A DNA stretch of 64,000 bases from a bacterium (GCA_030602615.1 JAUVZM010000001.1:1-64000), one strand, 5' to 3'; shown: positions 1 to 9,673, numbered from the stretch's first letter. Numbers and translations: made by a program. Notes: a model not told the origin generated them from the sequence alone.

Positions 1-1
1 C

Positions 2-67
2 AAGCGCGAAGATCAAGATACTCAGCAAGCCCAGCAGAGGATAGGAGAAGACGAAGAAGCCGTCTAA
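2..67 (+). CDS. C-terminal tail of an unidentified protein (5' truncated)
   Basis: The frame entering from the left edge gives 21 residues (KREDQDTQQA then QQRIGEDEEAV) and a TAA. The charged, Gln/Glu-rich tail is followed directly by an intrinsic terminator, which supports a real gene end. The family cannot be named from so short a piece. Confidence 0.5.
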   Translation, partial: KREDQDTQQAQQRIGEDEEAV

Positions 68-101
68 CCAACAGACCACTTAGAAGATAGATGCTATTGC
101 A

Positions 102-136
102 ACGGAGCCAGTGCCCCAAGCTGGCTCCGTTTTTCT
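102..136 (+). terminator. Intrinsic terminator after the left-edge gene
   Basis: The stem acggagccag / ctggctccgt is 10 bp with a 9-nt loop and is followed by tttttctt. It ends the plus-strand transcript entering from the left. Confidence 0.85.
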
Positions 137-211
137 TAATATGTCACTATCTCTCCAGTGACAGGGAGGATTGCACCAAACGGCCAGCGCACATTTGGGC
201 AAGGTCTTAAC

Positions 212-240
212 TTGGACACCCCAAGCGCCGATTATATCAT
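212..240 (+). promoter_or_regulatory. Sigma70-type promoter for the OmpR-type regulator
   Basis: TTGGAC (212-217), a 17-nt spacer and TATCAT (235-240) lie about 65 nt upstream of the regulator ATG. Assigned from consensus match only. Confidence 0.45.
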
Positions 241-310
241 CACAGAGAACTCATCTATCCTGCAATACCTTTACAACCGGGGGGTTGAGCAGTAATGAAC
301 GGTGGTATAA

Positions 311-1015
311 ATGCCCACCCGGATTCTGTTGTGCGACGATGACAGGCAATTCGGCCAGTCAGTACGTTCGACCCTGGCCGACCACAACTACATTGTGGCA
401 GTGACGTACACTGCTGCCCAGGCTCGCCGCTATCTGACAGAACGCAGCTTCAGTCTGCTACTGTTAGATCTTATGCTACCAGATACCGATGGCCTTGACC
501 TGCTGGCCGAGCTTCGCCGCAACAGCATGATTCCTATATTGGTGACCTCGGCACGAACCGAGCAGGGCGACCGCATGGCGGCGCTGGAGCTGGGTGCTGA
601 CGGATATCTGCCGAAGCCGTTTGACCTGCGGGAGCTGCGCGCTAGAATGGATGCCTGTTTGCGCCGGGCGGGACAGCCCTGGGTAGAGCAGTACGGTGCG
701 AATATCCTCGAGACCGACGGGGTACGCCTCGATGCCCGCCAACGCCGGGTGTGGGTCAACGACGACTCGCTAGACCTGACACCCAAGGAATTCGATCTGC
801 TTCAGACACTGATGACCAAGGCCGGAGAGGTCTGCCGCTCCGAGGAGCTGCTCTGGCAAGTGTGGGGCTACGACGAGGACATTCGGACACGCACTCTGAG
901 CGTGCACATTGGTCGGCTCCGTCAAAAGATCGAGGACGACCGCAGCAACCCTCAGCGCATTGTCACAGTCCCCGGCGTAGGATATATGTTCAGGGAACCC
1001 CAGCGAGCTGCCTAG
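311..1015 (+). CDS. OmpR/PhoB-family response regulator
   Basis: This 234-residue DNA-binding response regulator has an N-terminal receiver domain (about 1-115) with the acidic pocket D9-D11, phospho-acceptor D53 in the LLLLDLMLPDTDG context, the T79/S80 switch position and K102 in PKPF. A winged-helix effector domain follows (about 135-230), with the typical DLTPKEFDLL and the C-terminal GVGYMF hairpin. Length is normal for OmpR/PhoB proteins. No histidine kinase is directly adjacent; a PAS kinase on the same strand starts about 2.2 kb downstream, so partnership is uncertain. A GGTGG ribosome-binding site precedes the ATG. The signal sensed is unknown. Confidence 0.92.
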   Translation: MPTRILLCDDDRQFGQSVRSTLADHNYIVAVTYTAAQARRYLTERSFSLLLLDLMLPDTDGLDLLAELRRNSMIPILVTSARTEQGDRMAALELGADGYLPKPFDLRELRARMDACLRRAGQPWVEQYGANILETDGVRLDARQRRVWVNDDSLDLTPKEFDLLQTLMTKAGEVCRSEELLWQVWGYDEDIRTRTLSVHIGRLRQKIEDDRSNPQRIVTVPGVGYMFREPQRAA

Positions 1016-1054
1016 CCCGGTCTGCGAGTCATACGCTGCGCCACAACGCCCGGC

Positions 1055-2494
1055 CTAGCCGGCGACCCCAACGCTATCTATCAGGCTGAGCCGGCGCAGA
1101 TCAACTACATCCAGAAGTTCGGGAACATAGACTGAGGCAGTCAATCTCTGGCGGAGCTGCTGGGCCAAAGCTGTGGCCGCCGGCTCCTCGCCGTGGGTGC
1201 AGAATATCGCCTCGGCCTCAGCACCCACTGCTGTTATCCAGTCCACCAGCTCAGCGCTGTCGGCGTGAGCCGAGAACCCGTCTATCTGCTCCACCCGGCA
1301 GCGCACGTCGTGGTATTCGTGCGGGAAAACCTGCACACGCCGGGCCCCGTCAACTATGGCCCGACCCAGTGTGCCGGCAGCCTGGTAGCCAACGAATAGC
1401 AGCATATCCTGGGGTCGCTCCAGATGGTGGCGCAGATGATGACGGATGCGACCGCCCGTGCACATACCACTGGCTGAAATGATAATACACGGGTCGCGAA
1501 AGTCGTTGATAGCTATCGAAGCATCCCGGCTGCGACAGATCTCCAGTTGCGGCAACTGGAAGGGCGACTGGTCAGCCTGGATAAGCTGGTTCATCTCTTC
1601 GTCAAAACACTCCGGATGCCGCCGCAGTATGCCCGTAGCCTCAATTGCCATAGGGCTGTCTATGAAGACGGGAATTGCGGGAATTTGGCCGCTGCGGATG
1701 AGTTCGGCCAGCTCATAGAACACCGTCTGCGTCCGGCCCACGGCAAAGGATGGAATGATCACCTGCCCACCATCAGCCAGCGTCGCTGCTACGGCCTCAG
1801 CAAACTGGGCTACTGTTTGCTCATACGATTCGCACTGGCGGTCGCCGTAGGTTGACTCAGTCACCACAACATCTGCTGGCCCCGGCAGGTGCGGATCGCG
1901 CAGGATAGGGCGCCCGGAACTGCCCAGATCACCGGAGAAGACCACGCTGCGCTCTGCGCCGCCCTCCTTGATCCAGATTTCCACAGAAGCGGCGCCCAGG
2001 ATGTGACCGGCATCGCGGAAGCGCACCGCCAGCCCGGGCGCAAGCTCCTCTACCTGGTCATAAGACACGTCCCGGAACGTCTGAAGACAGTTGTGGGCAT
2101 CCTCAACCGTGTATAACGGCAGTGGCGGTGGGCCCTGGCGGCCGTGCCGGCGCCATCTCTTCATATCGAATTCGGCATCTTCCTGCTGGATGTGAGCGCT
2201 ATCCAACAGTATCAGCTCGCTGAGGTCAGCGGTTCCCGAAGTGCAGATGACCTCGCCCTGAAAGCCCATCGCCGCCAGCCGCGGCAGCAGGCCACAGTGA
2301 TCCAGATGAGCGTGAGTGAGCAATACCCAGTCCAGCTTCCTAACGTCAAACCCGAAGTCCCGCCGATTCTGCTGCCGCGGGTGGTCGGGGCCCTGATAGA
2401 AGCCGCAATCAACCAGAAACTTACCTGCCTTAGTTTGCAGATAGTACATCGAACCGGTAACCTGGCGGGCGGCACCCAGAAACTGCAATCTCAT
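1055..2494 (-). CDS. Beta-CASP metallo-beta-lactamase-fold RNase (CPSF/YSH1-like)
   Basis: This is a predicted two-zinc RNA-processing nuclease of the bacterial group resembling eukaryotic CPSF73/YSH1. The N-terminal lactamase domain has motif 2 HAHLDH at residues 61-66, followed by the beta-CASP region (IPSFAVGRTQT) and a C-terminal FSAHADSAEL motif. Length is about 479 residues, normal for the family (about 450-480). I start at the ATG of MRLQFLGAA because AAGGAGG lies 5 nt upstream of it. A longer frame with five more residues exists but has no ribosome-binding site. It lies 11 bp downstream of the LOG-like gene on the same strand, so the two are probably co-transcribed. Exact RNA substrates cannot be inferred. 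Confidence 0.9.
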   Translation of the reverse strand: MRLQFLGAARQVTGSMYYLQTKAGKFLVDCGFYQGPDHPRQQNRRDFGFDVRKLDWVLLTHAHLDHCGLLPRLAAMGFQGEVICTSGTADLSELILLDSAHIQQEDAEFDMKRWRRHGRQGPPPLPLYTVEDAHNCLQTFRDVSYDQVEELAPGLAVRFRDAGHILGAASVEIWIKEGGAERSVVFSGDLGSSGRPILRDPHLPGPADVVVTESTYGDRQCESYEQTVAQFAEAVAATLADGGQVIIPSFAVGRTQTVFYELAELIRSGQIPAIPVFIDSPMAIEATGILRRHPECFDEEMNQLIQADQSPFQLPQLEICRSRDASIAINDFRDPCIIISASGMCTGGRIRHHLRHHLERPQDMLLFVGYQAAGTLGRAIVDGARRVQVFPHEYHDVRCRVEQIDGFSAHADSAELVDWITAVGAEAEAIFCTHGEEPAATALAQQLRQRLTASVYVPELLDVVDLRRLSLIDSVGVAG

Positions 2495-2505
2495 ACAGGC
2501 CTCCT

Positions 2506-3084
2506 TCATACCTTGGTACGCGGACCGAGATAGGCAACTCCCGCCTCCACACGCCGCTGATGACAGGCGACGGCCGCTTCCACCAATGCTGCCGGGTCGC
2601 TGTCGTAGACAATCTCCACACCGGTTTCCTTATCAATGACTCCGACGACTTCGTCAACGTGGTCGGCTATCCCGCCGGTGCCCTCCAACACAGCGATGAC
2701 CTTACCCTCGTCATAGGCGATGGCAAACTCACCCAGCGTCCCCGAACGACCGCCAATGATGGCAACAATATCGCAGCTTCGGATGGTTGTTATCTCCCGC
2801 CCCATCAAGCCGCTGCCCGTAAATATGATAACGGTATAGCCCTCGTGGGGAGATCTATAGCGGTTTTCGTGTTCGTCGAGTCCCAGGGCCGGAGAGATCC
2901 CTACCACCAGCCCACCGTGCTGCTGGGCGCCCAAAACGGCCTGGTGGGGTAGACCCGGGCAAGCACCCGTCAGGATGATACAGTCGTGTTTGGCAATCTC
3001 CTCGCCCAACTGAAAAGCTTTGTCCATAACCTCAGCAGCGAATTCCCCCCCTGCTGAACCCATTACGCCAAATTTGGTCTTAAT
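2506..3084 (-). CDS. LOG-like Rossmann (SLOG/TIGR00725-type) protein, probable ATT start
   Basis: The protein has the nucleotide-binding fold of lysine-decarboxylase-like/LOG proteins: an N-terminal FGVMGSAGG glycine loop, TGACPGLP, and the signature GGRSGTLGEF in the second half. Relatives include cytokinin riboside monophosphate phosphoribohydrolases, but the TIGR00725-like subgroup has no firmly assigned substrate, so the function is inferred only as nucleotide or nucleoside-phosphate handling. The first ATG (3063) falls inside the glycine loop and has no ribosome-binding site. An ATT codon at 3084 lies 8 nt after GGGGAGG and restores the conserved IKTKFGVMGS start. I therefore annotate ATT as the initiator. 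No ATG, GTG or TTG is in frame between the ribosome-binding site and 3063. Confidence 0.8.
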   Translation of the reverse strand: MKTKFGVMGSAGGEFAAEVMDKAFQLGEEIAKHDCIILTGACPGLPHQAVLGAQQHGGLVVGISPALGLDEHENRYRSPHEGYTVIIFTGSGLMGREITTIRSCDIVAIIGGRSGTLGEFAIAYDEGKVIAVLEGTGGIADHVDEVVGVIDKETGVEIVYDSDPAALVEAAVACHQRRVEAGVAYLGPRTKV

Positions 3085-3122
3085 ATCAGCTACCTCCCCA
3101 ATGAACGTGGAATGTCACGGTG

Positions 3123-3150
3123 AGAATAAAGACGCTGCACACTGCTTCAA
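3123..3150 (-). promoter_or_regulatory. Promoter for the LOG-like/RNase operon
   Basis: On the minus strand, TTGAAG (3150-3145), a 16-nt spacer and TATTCT (3128-3123) lie about 35 nt upstream of the proposed start. Consensus match only. Confidence 0.4.
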
Positions 3151-3216
3151 TACTACCAGCCGTAGGACCTCTGTGAGGATTCTTCCCCCTGTCAAAGGGG
3201 ATGAGGGTAAACTTTA

Positions 3217-4824
3217 TTGCCAAAATGCCGATATAGGTTAAGGTGGCCGCGCTACTCGCCTCAGCATCGTTTCCCAGAGGGGATTCCGCTGGCGCAACAG
3301 CCTGCCAAAACTGGTGCAGTGTCAACAGCAAGCACAGCCCCGGCAGTAGCCCACAGCAAAGATACTACCACAGCATACAGGCTACTGGCAAGCTGTCCTG
3401 ATCCGCTTGTGGTTGCTGGGCAGGACGGCACCATCCAGTACGCCAACCGCGCTGCTATTCAGATGACGGGCTGTGATCCCTCTGACCTGGTAGGTCGGCC
3501 GGTTGGTGACCTGGTGCCCGGGCATATGCACAAGTGGCTGGCTGAAACCAAAGAAGAGGTTGAGCAACTCGGCAAGGTGTGCTGCAAGTCCGGTCAGATT
3601 CAGCGTGAGGACGGAACGATATTACCAGTAGAGGTCTCCATCAGCAAGGTGCAGACTGGCCAGGCAGATAGGTATCTAATCATTGCCCGGGCTACACCTG
3701 ACCGGATTGATCTAACCGAAGAGGCGTTGCAGGCCGAGCGTCTGCGAGCGCTGGGGGAAATTGCCAGCGGCGTTGCTCATGACTTTCGCAATACACTAGG
3801 TGCTATCCTCGGACGCGCCCAGTTGCTGCTGATGAAGACGTCTGATCCGCACATGCAGGAGGCTCTCAAGACCATCGAGAAAGCTGCGCTTGACGGGGGG
3901 GAGACCGTCAAGCGAATCATGCGCTATTCTAAGGGTGAGCAGAGCGGGGGAGAATTCGTGTCAGTTGATATGAACGAACTGCTACAGGAAGTCATCGCCA
4001 ACACCCGCTATCACTGGCACGAACAGCCCCACCGGGACGGTAAGCACATCGAAATGGAGACGCACCTAAGCTCATTGCCCAAATGCCAGGGCAACCCAGC
4101 AGAGCTGCGCCAGTTCTTCACCAATCTTATCACCAACGCCTGCGACGCCATGCCCGACGGCGGCCGCCTGGTCATCTCCACCCGATCCACGCCCACTACC
4201 ATAACCGTGACCTTCGAAGATACTGGACACGGTATGCCCCCGGAGGTCCAAGAACGCATATTTGACTCGTTTTTCACCACCAAAAGCGGCGGCAGCCTAG
4301 GGCTGGGCCTGGCCCTGGGCAAACAAGCGGTCCACCGCCACGGCGGGAGAATCACTGTTGACAGCAATGTTGGTGAGGGCACTATCTTTACCGTTACCCT
4401 CCCTCGCCCAGACCAACCTACTGAGGCCATCGAGGAGGCACAGACTGTGCGGTCCACTACTCATACCCAGGGCGCACGTATCCTGGTCGTTGACGACGAA
4501 CCCGCTCTCTGCGAGGTTCTGTGCGAATCCGTCATCGCCCTGGGACATCAGGTCACGGGCTCGTCCTCAGGCCAGCACGCCTTTCGCATGCTCAATACCC
4601 AGCACTTCGATGTGGTGATAACCGACCTGGGCATGCCCGATATCCCTGGCTCCAAGGTGGCAGAGGCTGCCAAGCAGATCTCACCTGCGCCTCACGTAAT
4701 CCTGCTGACCGGATGGGACAATCCGCTCGACTACACACAGAGCAAGCATGTAGATCAGGTACTTACCAAGCCGGTATCAATTGCCCGGCTAAGCGCAGCC
4801 ATTGAAACAGGCCTGGCAGCTTAG
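3217..4824 (+). CDS. Hybrid PAS histidine kinase with C-terminal receiver
   Basis: This is a soluble-looking hybrid sensor kinase of about 535 residues. A PAS domain (about 55-160, SCPDPLVVAG...) is followed by a HisKA domain with H188 in GVAHDFRN, and a HATPase domain with the N-box (NLITNACDAM, about 303-312), G1 (DTGHGM, about 335-340) and G2 (GLGLAL, about 362-367). A receiver domain follows (about 420-535) with D470 in VITDLGMP and K518. No transmembrane segment is visible, so it probably senses a cytoplasmic signal through PAS. The start is uncertain: the open frame begins at a TTG with only GAGG about 10 nt upstream, and the first 50 residues are low-complexity and not conserved-looking. 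Its output target is unknown. Confidence 0.9.
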   Translation: MPKCRYRLRWPRYSPQHRFPEGIPLAQQPAKTGAVSTASTAPAVAHSKDTTTAYRLLASCPDPLVVAGQDGTIQYANRAAIQMTGCDPSDLVGRPVGDLVPGHMHKWLAETKEEVEQLGKVCCKSGQIQREDGTILPVEVSISKVQTGQADRYLIIARATPDRIDLTEEALQAERLRALGEIASGVAHDFRNTLGAILGRAQLLLMKTSDPHMQEALKTIEKAALDGGETVKRIMRYSKGEQSGGEFVSVDMNELLQEVIANTRYHWHEQPHRDGKHIEMETHLSSLPKCQGNPAELRQFFTNLITNACDAMPDGGRLVISTRSTPTTITVTFEDTGHGMPPEVQERIFDSFFTTKSGGSLGLGLALGKQAVHRHGGRITVDSNVGEGTIFTVTLPRPDQPTEAIEEAQTVRSTTHTQGARILVVDDEPALCEVLCESVIALGHQVTGSSSGQHAFRMLNTQHFDVVITDLGMPDIPGSKVAEAAKQISPAPHVILLTGWDNPLDYTQSKHVDQVLTKPVSIARLSAAIETGLAA

Positions 4825-4865
4825 AAGCTATTGCCCCTCGGTCTAATCCTGCCAATCGCATAGCA

Positions 4866-4903
4866 CAAAAAAAGGAGCTATCCAGTCGATCAGGATAGCT
4901 CCT
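4866..4903 (-). terminator. Intrinsic terminator of the cold-shock gene
   Basis: On the minus strand the 11-bp stem aggagctatcc / ggatagctcct with a 9-nt loop is followed by a run of seven T. It lies about 100 bp after the cold-shock stop codon and converges with the plus-strand kinase gene. Confidence 0.85.
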
Positions 4904-5004
4904 CAACATCTCCGGTAGCACTGACACGTCCCACGCCAACAACTCACAACGCCATCAAGTGAGTGTTAACACAGCAATGGTCCGCGCAGACGCCCTCTCG
5001 GCCA

Positions 5005-5241
5005 CTACCACATGGTGTCTTCTGGTTCGGAGTCGCCCGACTCAGTTATCACCACATTGGCGGCCCGGGGACCTTTGGCGTCTTCTTCGATGTCAAACTC
5101 GACTACGGCACCTTCGGACAGAGAGCGGTAGCCTTCGCCCGCTATTGCAGAATAGTGTACGAAGACGTCCTCACCCCCGTCGCGCTCGATAAAGCCGTAG
5201 CCCTTAGCGTCATTGAACCACTTGACACGTCCAGTTGCCAT
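5005..5241 (-). CDS. csp: Cold-shock domain protein (CspA family)
   Basis: This 78-residue single-domain RNA/DNA chaperone has RNP1 KGYGFI and RNP2 VFVHY, and the usual [11 protein letters not shown] start. The C-terminal extension [12 protein letters not shown] is acidic and a little longer than in E. coli CspA (70 residues). I start at MATGRVKWF because GGAGG is 8 nt upstream; longer in-frame extensions lack conservation. A promoter about 120 nt upstream leaves a long 5' leader, as is common for cold-shock genes whose leader RNA changes structure with temperature. A strong terminator follows, so the gene is monocistronic. Confidence 0.95.
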   Translation of the reverse strand: MATGRVKWFNDAKGYGFIERDGGEDVFVHYSAIAGEGYRSLSEGAVVEFDIEEDAKGPRAANVVITESGDSEPEDTMW

Positions 5242-5367
5242 ATGAACAACCTCCGTCTGAATTGAGATCAAGCCAGTCCGCCGTACCACCGAAAGGCCCA
5301 TGGAGGACGTCCATACGGCACCTCGGAACAGCACGCGCCTATCCTGGCAAGTACTACTTCACAGCGC

Positions 5368-5396
5368 AGTATACAAGAAATCGTAGAACAATGCAA
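5368..5396 (-). promoter_or_regulatory. Promoter and long leader of the cold-shock gene
   Basis: On the minus strand, TTGCAT (5396-5391), a 17-nt spacer and TATACT (5373-5368) give a predicted transcript start near 5361, about 120 nt before the csp ATG. The -10 hexamer is a near-perfect match. Confidence 0.6.
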
Positions 5397-5502
5397 GAGG
5401 CTTAGTCCGAAACCAAAGATGAATGCCTCCACAATCCCCAACAACTCCGCGAGCAACGACATCTGGGCGACACCTCTGATCAGCACCACACCGCCCTTGA
5501 CC

Positions 5503-5531
5503 TTGACCACTTGGCCAGTCTCTGCTATAGT
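5503..5531 (+). promoter_or_regulatory. Promoter for rpsR
   Basis: TTGACC (5503-5508), a 17-nt spacer and TATAGT (5526-5531) lie about 85 nt upstream of the rpsR start. The csp promoter (minus strand) lies to its left and fires the other way, so 5242-5615 is a divergent regulatory region. I see no further gene in that stretch. Confidence 0.6.
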
Positions 5532-5615
5532 AGGAGCCTAGCTTCGTGCCTGCAACGACTGAAATGACGTTGCTTGCTAAGTACCGCCCGTCAATACACA
5601 AGGAGGAACTTGTCA

Positions 5616-5849
5616 GTGCGTAGGAACTATCGACAAGAAAAACGGCGACCCGGTTGCCGGTTCTGTGCTAATCCGCAGCGATATGTGATCGACTACAAGA
5701 ACGTGAGACTGCTGGAGCGATTCGTGGACGAGGACGGCAGCATGCTCAAGGCCAGTAGGACCAAGAACTGTCGGCTTCACCAAAGCCAGATTGCCCAACA
5801 GATAAAGCGAGCCCGAGAGATGGCTCTGCTACCCTATACCGTGGACTGA
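5616..5849 (+). CDS. rpsR: Ribosomal protein bS18
   Basis: This 77-residue small-subunit protein binds 16S rRNA next to bS6. Diagnostic segments are RPGCRFC, IDYKNVRLLERFV, the HQSQI helix and the C-terminal IKRAREMALLPYT. The CxxC (CRFC) and the later CRLH could together form a zinc site, as in the Cys-rich version of S18 (inference). The start is the GTG at 5616, with AAGGAGG 9 nt upstream; a 14-codon-longer reading has no support. In most bacteria rpsR sits in rpsF-ssb-rpsR-rplI. Here it stands alone with its own promoter and is followed by a hairpin. Confidence 0.93.
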   Translation: MRRNYRQEKRRPGCRFCANPQRYVIDYKNVRLLERFVDEDGSMLKASRTKNCRLHQSQIAQQIKRAREMALLPYTVD

Positions 5850-5957
5850 GCAGCGCTGCACCTCCGACTGTCCCAGACCCGATCATCGTAAGAGAATTGG
5901 ACCCGTCGCCGGTTATAGCATAGGCTGATGAGGCATCAACCTTAGGTCAGACACAAG

Positions 5958-5987
5958 CGAGGCGTAACCCACACGGGTTACGCCTCG
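5958..5987. terminator. Bidirectional hairpin between rpsR and the aminotransferase gene
   Basis: A 13-bp perfect stem (cgaggcgtaaccc / gggttacgcctcg) with a 4-nt loop separates two convergent genes. The U-tract is poor on both sides, so termination efficiency is uncertain. Confidence 0.6.
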
Positions 5988-6032
5988 TATTGCTCGCACC
6001 GTACCTCACGCGAGGCAGCGAATCAGTTCGTC

Positions 6033-7364
6033 TCAGTAGCCTGGCTTGGCTATCGCCGCTTGCAGCGCCGCCTCAAATATCTCGAGGCTCTCGCCGACCT
6101 GCTCTTCGGTTATGACCAGTGGCGGCGCTACCCGAATGACGTTGCCGAACATTCCAATGGGGTGGATGCAGACCAGACCGCGCAGGTAGCATTGATGGAC
6201 GATCTCCGCCGCCAGCCCAGCAGCCGGCTGCTTGGAAGCCTCATCCTCCACGATTTCCAGGCCCAGCACAAGGCCCATCCCGCGCACATCGCCGAGTTGC
6301 TCGTATTCCTGCTGCATCTCAGCAAAGGCCTCCATCATAAGTTGCCCCATGCGCGCCGAATTTTCCACCAGCCTCTCCCGCTGGATAATCTCAATCGAAG
6401 CCAGCGCGGCCACACAGCTTAAGGGATTTCCCCCGAAGGTCGAGCCCACCGAGCCGGGCGGCAGGGCGTCCATGACTTCACTGGTACCAATTACCGCCGC
6501 GCAGGGCACGCCTGAGGCCAGGCCCTTGCCCAGCGTCACCAGGTCGGGCTGGATATCCCAGTGCTCCATTGCAAACATCTTCCCGGTGCGGCCGAATGAA
6601 GACTGCACCTCATCAAGAATGAAGAGCAGCCCTCGCTCCTGGCGCCACTGGTCAAGCCGCTCGAACCAGCCCGGAGGCGGGATGATACTGCCGGCTCCGC
6701 CCTGATACGGCTCGCTTATCACCGCACACAGCTCACCACAGCTCTCCTGAGAGACTACCCAGTCCAGGTACTCCAGACATTGAAGGCCGCAGCTCTCGGG
6801 GCCCTCACAGCCCAGCGGGCAGCGGTAGCAGTAGGGGAAGGGCGAATGTATGCAGCCAGGCACCAGCGGCCCGTAGCCTTCGTGGACACCGAGGCTTGCC
6901 CCTACTGAAGCTGCTCCCAGCGTCCGCCCGTGGAACGCCCCATGAAAACCGATGATCTCCCAGCCCTCGTGGGCGCGGCGCACCATGCGCAGGGCTGCTT
7001 CGATGGCATCACTGCCCGTGGTGACAATGAAGGCCTTGTCCAGGTGCGGAGCGCTGATTTCCACCAGCTTCTCAGCCAGATCCACACGGGGAGTGCTGAT
7101 GAAATCATAGCAGTTGAACAGCTTCTCGGCCTGGGCTTTGACCTGCTCAACGTAGTAGAGATGGCAGTGGCCGACGTTGGTCACCAGCACGCCGCTGCAC
7201 CAATCCAGAAACTCGTTGCCATCCACATCGGTGATCACGCAGCCGCTGGCCTTCTCCCAGACGAGAGGCTCCTGATAGCCTATCGAGCGGGGCTCATATT
7301 GCTGTGATTTCTCCAGATATTCACGTGCTCTGGGACCGGGCAGCTCTGTTGGCATCCTATTCAT
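6033..7364 (-). CDS. Class-III PLP aminotransferase (4-aminobutyrate/acetylornithine type)
   Basis: This 443-residue fold-type I aminotransferase has the PLP-phosphate loop TTGSDA (115-120), FHGAFHGRT (140-148), the cofactor Asp in FILDEVQSS (D251) and the Schiff-base lysine K280 in TLGKGLASG. A cysteine-rich loop at about 178-196 (YCYRCPLGC...CGLQC) is known from a subgroup of GabT-like enzymes. The likely reaction is transfer of an omega-amino group to 2-oxoglutarate; the true donor (GABA, ornithine or another diamine) cannot be set from sequence. Two in-frame ATGs lie at the start (residues 1 and 4). No pathway genes adjoin it. It has its own promoter and ends at the shared hairpin near 5970. 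Confidence 0.9.
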   Translation of the reverse strand: MNRMPTELPGPRAREYLEKSQQYEPRSIGYQEPLVWEKASGCVITDVDGNEFLDWCSGVLVTNVGHCHLYYVEQVKAQAEKLFNCYDFISTPRVDLAEKLVEISAPHLDKAFIVTTGSDAIEAALRMVRRAHEGWEIIGFHGAFHGRTLGAASVGASLGVHEGYGPLVPGCIHSPFPYCYRCPLGCEGPESCGLQCLEYLDWVVSQESCGELCAVISEPYQGGAGSIIPPPGWFERLDQWRQERGLLFILDEVQSSFGRTGKMFAMEHWDIQPDLVTLGKGLASGVPCAAVIGTSEVMDALPPGSVGSTFGGNPLSCVAALASIEIIQRERLVENSARMGQLMMEAFAEMQQEYEQLGDVRGMGLVLGLEIVEDEASKQPAAGLAAEIVHQCYLRGLVCIHPIGMFGNVIRVAPPLVITEEQVGESLEIFEAALQAAIAKPGY

Positions 7365-7436
7365 TGTCGCTGGATCACCTGTACTGACAATCAGAACTTA
7401 GTTGGGGAGGCCTCGCCAGCCACTGCGTCCGCGCTT

Positions 7437-7465
7437 ATAATATCAGTAACATTATTGCTGCGCAA
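7437..7465 (-). promoter_or_regulatory. Promoter for the aminotransferase gene
   Basis: On the minus strand, TTGCGC (7465-7460), a 17-nt spacer and TATTAT (7442-7437) lie about 75 nt upstream of the ATG. Consensus match only. Confidence 0.45.
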
Positions 7466-7681
7466 GTGCATCTTGTCCAAGGCAGCCACCTCTGCGAGCG
7501 GATGTCTCGCGCGAAACTCAATATTGGCATCCGGGAGGCGAACAATTGCCAGTCCATCTTTGTCTATACTATTGAGAGAAACGAAGGAGACATCCCACTG
7601 GCCGGTCCGATGTTCGCAGCGCCGATAGCCCTGGCGACCAGGACACTAAGGAGCGGCCAAACAAGTATTCTGAAAAAGTCC

Positions 7682-7710
7682 TTGACAGCGAAGTGGCTTT
7701 TAGGTATAAT
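7682..7710 (+). promoter_or_regulatory. rRNA operon promoter
   Basis: A consensus TTGACA (7682-7687), a 17-nt spacer and a consensus TATAAT (7705-7710) lie about 128 nt before 16S. This is the strongest promoter in the window. The stretch 7466-7681 upstream of it holds nothing else I can name. Confidence 0.85.
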
Positions 7711-7742
7711 ACATATTTGCCGATACAAAGGGCACATGTGAT

Positions 7743-7763
7743 CCTTGAAAACCGAATAGCGTG
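7743..7763 (+). other. 5' arm of the 16S processing stalk
   Basis: Bases 7743-7763 pair with 9437-9457 downstream of 16S. There is a perfect 11-bp block (cgaatagcgtg with cacgctattcg), one mismatch, then 9 more pairs including one G-U. Such stalks are cut by RNase III during 16S maturation. Confidence 0.75.
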
Positions 7764-7837
7764 TAGTCAAGCTTGGATCTTGGTATGCGAAGTATCCTCC
7801 GTCCCGGGTCATTGGCCCGGAAATGGAGATGTAGTTT

Positions 7838-9377
<1,540 letters not shown>

Positions 9378-9436
9378 CTAAGGAGTAGGTTGCCATCACA
9401 AGATGGCAGACTAGGTCGACCAAGATTCGCTAGACG

Positions 9437-9457
9437 CACGCTATTCGCTTTTCGAGG
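9437..9457 (+). other. 3' arm of the 16S processing stalk
   Basis: Pairs with 7743-7763 as described there. It lies 60 nt after the 16S 3' end and about 100 nt before the intrinsic terminator. Confidence 0.75.
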
Positions 9458-9558
9458 ATCGCCAGCAAAACATGCGAGGCGGACTGACACAACGAAATTC
9501 CTTGATGGCAAACAATTGAAGCCGTAAGGACACAGTCAGAGGATGGAGTCTGCCCACC

Positions 9559-9590
9559 ACGAGGGGGCTTGATCCCCCTCGTTTTTCTGT
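9559..9590 (+). terminator. Intrinsic terminator between 16S and tRNA-Ile
   Basis: The stem acgaggggg / ccccctcgt (9 bp, 6-nt loop) is followed by tttttctgt. It has the full form of a Rho-independent terminator but lies inside the rRNA operon, upstream of both tRNAs, 23S and 5S. Confidence 0.85.
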
Positions 9591-9673
9591 GTTACGTTAT
9601 ACGCGCACCTTGAAAGCAGTATAGTGCACATAGGCGACAGCTATAGTGGTGCTGGATTGTGCAAGGGACTGGG

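Noticed and set aside
6033-7364. Calling the aminotransferase gabT or argD
   Set aside because: The motifs fix the class-III family only; no adjacent succinate-semialdehyde dehydrogenase or arginine genes support a specific substrate.
9597-9647. Promoter for tRNA-Ile/23S downstream of the internal terminator
   Set aside because: TATAGT hexamers at 9620-9625 and 9642-9647 have no acceptable -35 at 16-18 nt; TTGAAA at 9610-9615 is not paired with a -10 at the right distance.
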